Position numbers and translations under genes: made by a program
Notes under the pieces: model-generated
The model's input: only the letters and a program-made list of their open reading frames with translations
Databases searched by the model: none
What the model was told of the DNA's origin: nothing
DNA from: Planctomycetota bacterium
GTDB lineage: Bacteria; Planctomycetota; Phycisphaerae; Phycisphaerales; SM1A02
Reading direction: 5' to 3'
Length of the DNA: 18,789 nt
Assembly: GCA_027295365.1 (NCBI GenBank)
Contig: JAPULD010000522.1
Coordinates: forward strand, 1 to 18,789
Shown: piece by piece, positions 14,285-18,789 of the stretch
Numbering within the stretch: position 1 is the first letter of the stretch
How the letters are laid out: each line of letters starts with the position of its first letter

Positions 14285-14971
14285 ATGTCTAAAAAAAAAC
14301 AAGACAAAATGAGACAGAAGGCCAGAGATCTTAAAGCTCGAAATCGAATGAAAGGCAAGACCACACGCTCGGGGATAACGCTTCCCACCGATTCGCAGAA
14401 ATTGATGAAAATGATTTTCAATTCGAAACGCTTGACGACTCCTACGCAAATCGACGAGAATGTGAAAGCATTTTGTAAAACCATTAATCCAGACGTCGAA
14501 CCTATCTATCTTCCCACACGCCCTGAAGATTGGTCGCGCCAAGGCTGTTGTGACCAGAATGTAAAACGGTACATCCAAGATCACGGCGGAAAACTGGTAT
14601 GTGGATACCGACTTTGGTACTACAAGAATCTATACATTGAAGGCGAACGTCATGCTGTGTGGCAATCTCCACACTGTGAATATCGAGATGTTTCGTTCAG
14701 CGTAGACGGGGAATGCTCAATTGTTTTCATACCAGATGTTTCTGACAAACAAAGTGCACTGAATCTCAACCGCGACAAGATTCCACATGCTATTGATCCG
14801 CGCCTCAAACAAATAGCTGAACAAATTAACAACATGTATAATTCTGCCTATATCGAGAAGGTAGATGATGAAACAGCGTGGAATTCAATGCTATCGTACG
14901 AAGAATGGAAAAGAGGAGTGCGCCGTCCATCGCTTACCGTGATACCACGAGTTGATGCTGGCAATTTCTAG
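14285..14971 (+). CDS. Hypothetical protein with HAVW motif, AT-rich, probably acquired
   Basis: A protein of 228 residues starting at ATG 14285; a TTG at 14279 is possible. I do not recognise a named family. The N-terminus is highly basic and helical (MSKKKQDKMRQKARDLKARN). The middle has a conserved-looking block: CCDQNVKRYIQDHGGKLVCG, then YRLWYYKNLYIEGERHAVWQ, then SPHCEYRD. This pattern (C..NV, GG....G, W, IE..FHAVW.SP, D) resembles uncharacterised proteins seen in many bacteria and phages. There is no signal peptide, membrane segment or clear catalytic set. Base composition differs from the neighbours: one 60-base line counts 35% GC and another 48%, against roughly 57-60% around it. With the hicAB module and hutU remnant next door, this points to horizontal gain. 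It has its own candidate promoter. Confidence 0.7.
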   Translation: MSKKKQDKMRQKARDLKARNRMKGKTTRSGITLPTDSQKLMKMIFNSKRLTTPTQIDENVKAFCKTINPDVEPIYLPTRPEDWSRQGCCDQNVKRYIQDHGGKLVCGYRLWYYKNLYIEGERHAVWQSPHCEYRDVSFSVDGECSIVFIPDVSDKQSALNLNRDKIPHAIDPRLKQIAEQINNMYNSAYIEKVDDETAWNSMLSYEEWKRGVRRPSLTVIPRVDAGNF

Positions 14972-15046
14972 CATGTAGGAATAGTGAGGCGCGTGGAACA
15001 GTACATTTGTGTGGGATGGAACACAATCATTCGCCAAAAAGTAACC

Positions 15047-15532
15047 ATGAAACCCTACACCGTTTCCATCGACATCGACCTGCCGCGCGATCTTGTGATC
15101 GAGCTGTTCGACAACGAGGCCAATCTCGTCAAGTGGCAGACGGGGTTGCAGAGTTTCGAACGACTCTCGGGCGAGCCGGGCCAGCCCGGGGCGACATCGA
15201 AGCTCGTCTTCCTCAATGGCAAACGCGAGTTCGAACTCATCGAAACAGTCACCGCCAACAATCTCCCCGATTCGATGGAAGGCACCTACGAATGGTCGGG
15301 TGGAGGCAACACCCTGCAGAACCGCTTCATCGAACTCAATGAGAACCACACCAGATGGGAAAGTACCTGCCAATACCATTTCAAAGGCATCATGCTCAGG
15401 CTCATGGGGCTCCTGGCGTCGGGGTTCTTCCGCAAACAGAATCTGAAGTTCATGAGGAACTTCAAGGCCTTCGCAGAACATGGTCACGACGTCCGCCAAT
15501 CAGGCGACGCCCCCACCCCCGCCACCGGATAA
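15047..15532 (+). CDS. SRPBCC (START/Bet v1-like) family protein
   Basis: A protein of 161 residues. The start at 15047 gives a protein beginning directly with the first strand, MKPYTVSIDIDLPRDLVIEL; an upstream GTG at 14984 is less likely. The order is typical of the helix-grip fold: first strand, two short helices with FDNEANLVKWQTGLQSFE, a beta sheet (ATSKLVFLNGKREFELIETV, GTYEWSGGGNTLQNRFIELN), and a long C-terminal helix containing KFMRNFKAF. These proteins bind small hydrophobic molecules in a deep cavity; some are polyketide cyclases or lipid carriers. Nothing shows which ligand applies here. No neighbour gives a functional hint, and there is no good ribosome site. Confidence 0.75.
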   Translation: MKPYTVSIDIDLPRDLVIELFDNEANLVKWQTGLQSFERLSGEPGQPGATSKLVFLNGKREFELIETVTANNLPDSMEGTYEWSGGGNTLQNRFIELNENHTRWESTCQYHFKGIMLRLMGLLASGFFRKQNLKFMRNFKAFAEHGHDVRQSGDAPTPATG

Positions 15533-15751
15533 CTCCCGGATAACCCCCAGAAAACTCACCGGTCAGCCAGCCCCTCTGACAGCCGACCACACTCGCCCCC
15601 CATCCCGATCTCCGACGGATCCGTGATTCGCATGGCGAAAAAATTATATCATGGCACTCCGAGCCACCACCCCCTACCATCGGACCGGTTCAAGACCCCG
15701 ACCCCTTCGATACCACGTCTCCCCGCTTCCCCCCAGAAAAGGAACTCCCCG

Positions 15752-17989
15752 ATGCGAAAGCTCACCAATCTCGCCTGCCTGATCGCCGTCGGATCACTGC
15801 TCTCCCCTGCAATGGCCTCCCCAAGTGGCGACGACTGGCCCCAGTGGATGGGACCTGATCGCACCGGCATTTCGATGGAGAGCGACTGGAGTAGCACCCC
15901 CGCCAGCGAATCGTTGTGGCGCAAGCAGCTCGGGCTGGGGCATTCCTCCTTCGCCATCAGCAATGGCAAGCTCTACACCCTTGGCTTTGATAATGAAGCG
16001 GGTGAGGATGTCATCTTCTGTCTTGATCCCGAGACGGGCGAAGAAATCTGGACGCATCGATACGAAGCCACGCTCATGGACTTCGCCCACGATGGCGGCG
16101 CGTTGACGACCCCCACGGTTGATGGTGATGACCTGTACACCTCCAACCGCGAAGGCAAACTCTTCCGGTTCAACGCGGCGACCGGCGAAGTCATCTGGGA
16201 GCGCGACCTGAAGGTGGAACTGGAAGTCGTCCCCATCACCTGGGGTTTCTCCGCTTCACCTCTTGTCATTGGCGATGTGATCTACATGAACTTGGGCAAG
16301 CTGGCCGCGATCGACAAGAATAGTGGCGAAGATATCTGGATCACCGAAACGAATTATGGCAACGCGTATTCGACACCCGCCCCATTCTCCAACGATGGTC
16401 GCGACCTGCTGGCGTTGTTCAATGGCAATGGCCTGGCGGTGATCAATCGAACCGATGGCAGCGAGATTGCCATGTACGAATGGGTCAAGTCGCCCCAGAT
16501 CTACGCGATGACCCCCATTGTGATGGACGACCACATTTTCGTCAGCGCCGGGTACGAGCGTGGCTGCATGATGCTGAAACTGACCGGCAACGAATTGGAG
16601 CAGTTGTGGGAAAGCCGCGTCATGCGGAACAAGATGACCGGCAGCGTCCTCTGTGATAACCACCTGTACGGCTTTGACGAGTCGATCCTCAAATGCATCG
16701 ACCTCGATGGCAAGGAGCAATGGCGACAGCGTGGCCTGGGAGCCGGGGCGTTGACGCTCGCGGGAGGGCGATTGGTCATCATCGACGCCAAGGGCGAGGT
16801 GATCATCGCCGAAGCGACCCCTGACAAATACACCGAGTTGTCCCGTCGCAAGGAATTGACCGGGGGCGGCAGCTTCTGGACGCATCCCGTGCTCAGCCAT
16901 GGGTTGCTCTATTGCCGCAGCGGCAAGGGTGAGATGTCGTGTCTGGATTTTCGTGCCACCGCGGATGTAACCAGCGTGTCTGCTTCGAAAGATCAGGGCG
17001 AACTGCCCACCCCGGCGTCCCTGTTCGCCCAGCACGTCGAGGCCAGTGGTGGTCCTGATGCATTCAATCGCCTGAACTCCCTGCGATTCACCGGCACCAA
17101 CGAGGAACTGTTCAATGTTGTTGATTCCGGAGCCACCGAGCTTCTCTGGGATTCACAACTGGGTTTACGTTGGAGTACGGAAACACTATCCGAATTTGAA
17201 TACGCGATGTCAACCGATATGGCCTGGAGCATTGGAGGCGACGAACCCACCGTCATCCTCGAGGATGCCGGTCTGGAAGGGATCCAGGAACTTGGCGATC
17301 TGGCTCGTTTTCTCAACCCCGAGGAATTCTATTCCTCCATGCAGACCACGCAACGCGTGAACTTCGACAATCGGGCGTGTTACGCCGTGAGCGCGACAAC
17401 GAGTGGCGGCCATGCACGTACGTTGTATTTCGACATCGGCACCGGGCTGTATGCAGGCCATGAAGGGGAAGGCATTCCCATGTTTACGTTCGACAACTAT
17501 CAGGATGTCGAAGGTGGCCTGATTCCCATGAAATGGTCGTACTTCAACACCGCCATCGGGGCGATGAACGTGGCCACGTTCGAGAATATCGAGTTGAATC
17601 CCACCCTCGAAGCCAAAGCATTCGACCCGCCCCGCATCATTACGCTCATGGGGCGTACGCCAGAAGAGCTGGAAGTTGCCAATCAAGAAATCAGAGATCA
17701 GTTCGGCTCGATCCTGGGTGAATGGCTGATCCTCGATCGTGGCGAAGATGCGCCACCCCTGGATGGCAACATGGTCCTGACGGTCGAGGATGGATTCATT
17801 ACGTTCGCCTGGCCGGGTCGTCCCGCCAGCCCGATCCGGGAACCTGATGAAAATGACCACATGTTTCTGGCGGGTGCGACCTACGTGCAATTACACTTGA
17901 ACCGCGATGAGGAAGGCAGTGTCATCGATATTGCAGTGATGGTCTCCGGCGAACAGATCGCGAGGCTTGAAAGGGCCGAGACGCCCTGA
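15752..17989 (+). CDS. Secreted PQQ-like beta-propeller protein with extra C-terminal domains
   Basis: A protein of 745 residues. The start at 15752 has AGGA eight bases upstream; the 43-residue extension to 15623 is rejected since the signal peptide begins at MRKLTNLACLIAVGSLLSPA, with cleavage after AMA. Residues about 28-420 form PQQ-type propeller blades, opening with the planctomycete-typical DWPQWMGPDRTG and repeating YxxDxxTGExxW-like blades (FCLDPETGEEIWTHRYEA, FRFNAATGEVIWERDLKV). Residues about 422-620 resemble a LolA/outer-membrane-lipoprotein-sorting-like fold (HVEASGGPDAFNRLNSLRFT). Residues about 629-745 are a further beta-rich domain with GEWLILD. Such proteins are exported and usually scaffold or bind ligands; PQQ-dependent dehydrogenase activity is not implied. 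A damaged paralogue follows directly. Confidence 0.85.
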   Translation: MRKLTNLACLIAVGSLLSPAMASPSGDDWPQWMGPDRTGISMESDWSSTPASESLWRKQLGLGHSSFAISNGKLYTLGFDNEAGEDVIFCLDPETGEEIWTHRYEATLMDFAHDGGALTTPTVDGDDLYTSNREGKLFRFNAATGEVIWERDLKVELEVVPITWGFSASPLVIGDVIYMNLGKLAAIDKNSGEDIWITETNYGNAYSTPAPFSNDGRDLLALFNGNGLAVINRTDGSEIAMYEWVKSPQIYAMTPIVMDDHIFVSAGYERGCMMLKLTGNELEQLWESRVMRNKMTGSVLCDNHLYGFDESILKCIDLDGKEQWRQRGLGAGALTLAGGRLVIIDAKGEVIIAEATPDKYTELSRRKELTGGGSFWTHPVLSHGLLYCRSGKGEMSCLDFRATADVTSVSASKDQGELPTPASLFAQHVEASGGPDAFNRLNSLRFTGTNEELFNVVDSGATELLWDSQLGLRWSTETLSEFEYAMSTDMAWSIGGDEPTVILEDAGLEGIQELGDLARFLNPEEFYSSMQTTQRVNFDNRACYAVSATTSGGHARTLYFDIGTGLYAGHEGEGIPMFTFDNYQDVEGGLIPMKWSYFNTAIGAMNVATFENIELNPTLEAKAFDPPRIITLMGRTPEELEVANQEIRDQFGSILGEWLILDRGEDAPPLDGNMVLTVEDGFITFAWPGRPASPIREPDENDHMFLAGATYVQLHLNRDEEGSVIDIAVMVSGEQIARLERAETP

Positions 17990-18051
17990 CGCCTGACGGT
18001 TCAATCGATCAACCAAAATGGATATCGTCGAGAACGATTCCAGAACGATCT

Positions 18052-18090
18052 TGACAATCGTGAATTGACCTATTCACGATTGTCATTTTT
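18052..18090 (+). terminator. Strong rho-independent terminator between the propeller paralogues
   Basis: A perfect 14-bp stem, 18052-18065 with 18072-18085, has a 6-base loop and is followed by five T at 18086-18090. It lies 62 bp after the stop of the intact propeller gene. Confidence 0.93.
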
Positions 18091-18218
18091 ATGGTCATCG
18101 ATGAGTTGGGCATCGAAAATGATCAATGCTTCAACAAATATGACAAGATGTAGAACTGATTGCCTTCAGTTCGGGTAAAAAAAATCGATCAACATTCACC
18201 TTTGTGAAGGTCACCCCA

Positions 18219-18789
18219 ATGAAGACCCTGCCTTGCCTTGTCTGTCTGATCGCTTCGATGACTTTGATCTCTCCCTCCATGGCTTCGCACGATGGGCTGG
18301 ATTGGCCCCATTGACGTGGGCCCGATCGGAACGGCATCTCCCTGGAAAGCGATTGGAAATCCACCCCCGCCAAAGAAACCTTGTGGCGCAAGCAGCTGGG
18401 CGTGGGGCATTCCTCCTTCGCCATCAGCGATGGAAGGCTCTATACGATGGGGTACGACGAGGAAACGAGTGAGGATGTCGTCTACTGCCTCAATCCCGAA
18501 ACGGGTGAGGAAATATGGACGCACCGCTATGAGGCAGATATCTGGAATGAAAACCACGCGGGCGGAACCCTGACCACACCATCCGTCGATGGAGACTCCG
18601 TCTACACCTTCAACCGCGAAGGAAAACTCTTCAGACTGGATGCCGCAACAGGACAGGTTCAGTGGTCGAGAAATTTGCAAGAGGAACTGAAAGTCACCCT
18701 CCCAAATGGGGCTTCTCCGCATCGCCCATTGTCATTGGCGATGTGCTCTACATGAATGCGGGACGTCTTGTTGCCCTGAATAAAAACAC
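18219..18789 (+). pseudogene. Damaged paralogue of the PQQ-like propeller gene (truncated by window end)
   Basis: A good start (ATG 18219, AAGG 8 bases before) opens a signal peptide, MKTLPCLVCLIASMTLISPS, cleaving after SMA. At codon 32 (18312-18314) a TGA stands where the family has Trp: D-W-P-H-stop-R-G-P-D-R-N-G-I-S, against DWPQWMGPDRTGIS in the intact neighbour. After it the frame continues with strong similarity (RKQLGVGHSSFAISDGRLYT, NPETGEEIWTHRYEADIWNE). Near 18702-18707 one base is missing, and similarity resumes in another frame as WGFSASPIVIGDVLYMNAGR to the window edge. Two independent lesions in 570 bp argue for a pseudogene; sequencing error or TGA recoding are alternatives. 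The locus continues beyond the window. Confidence 0.8.

Noticed and set aside
16256..17035. A 259-codon minus-strand open frame
   Set aside because: Antisense shadow of the propeller gene, caused by GC-rich codon structure.
1..18789. CRISPR arrays, tRNA or rRNA genes, transposases and integrases
   Set aside because: No regularly spaced repeats, no tRNA-like T-arm sequence in the gaps, and no recombinase motifs in any frame.

Overview
The window is about 19 kb of chromosomal DNA at roughly 57-60% GC. It most likely comes from a marine planctomycete of the Phycisphaerae type. The clues are a Lys/Ser/Arg-rich histone-tail protein behind a winged-helix-like domain, menaquinone synthesis by the futalosine route (MqnD), secreted PQQ-type beta-propeller proteins, SPOR and CapA lipoproteins, and loosely packed genes on both strands. 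The taxonomy is inferred from gene content only; there is no rRNA or other marker gene.

Layout. (1) 1-2.4 kb, plus strand: the end of a TPR-cyclophilin protein, a terminator, then the histone-like DNA-binding protein and its terminator. (2) 2.4-5.5 kb, minus strand: an ACT-domain protein, mqnD, and an acyl-CoA-synthetase-like AMP-binding enzyme lying 41 bp upstream of mqnD. (3) 5.5-8.9 kb, plus strand: a SPOR/TPR lipoprotein, a secreted HEAT-repeat protein, and a two-TM potassium channel with an RCK domain and an unusual start. (4) 8.87-9.31 kb: no protein gene, but a chain of hairpins ending in a hairpin-plus-U-run on the minus strand, so possibly an unknown small RNA. (5) 9.3-13.3 kb: a CapA-family lipoprotein (+), a tandem VOC protein (-), and urocanate hydratase hutU (+). 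(6) 13.28-14.98 kb, the accessory patch: a hicA-hicB toxin-antitoxin pair with a strong promoter overlapped by a 20-bp near-palindrome, then a decayed second copy of the hutU 3' end, then an AT-rich gene of unknown function. (7) 15.0-18.8 kb: an SRPBCC protein, a large secreted PQQ-like propeller protein, a perfect 14-bp-stem terminator, and a damaged paralogue of the propeller gene running off the window end.

How the genes relate. Most are unrelated housekeeping or envelope genes. The coherent units are the AMP-ligase/mqnD pair, the self-regulated hicAB module, and the tandem propeller paralogues, one of them apparently dead. hicAB sits between an intact hutU and a divergent fragment of the same 3' end, which suggests insertion or recombination at that site.

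I saw no CRISPR array, tRNA, rRNA or transposase. I did not find a convincing new multi-gene system. The best candidates for something undescribed are the minus-strand RNA near 9.0-9.2 kb, the hutU/hicAB junction, and the histone-like protein.
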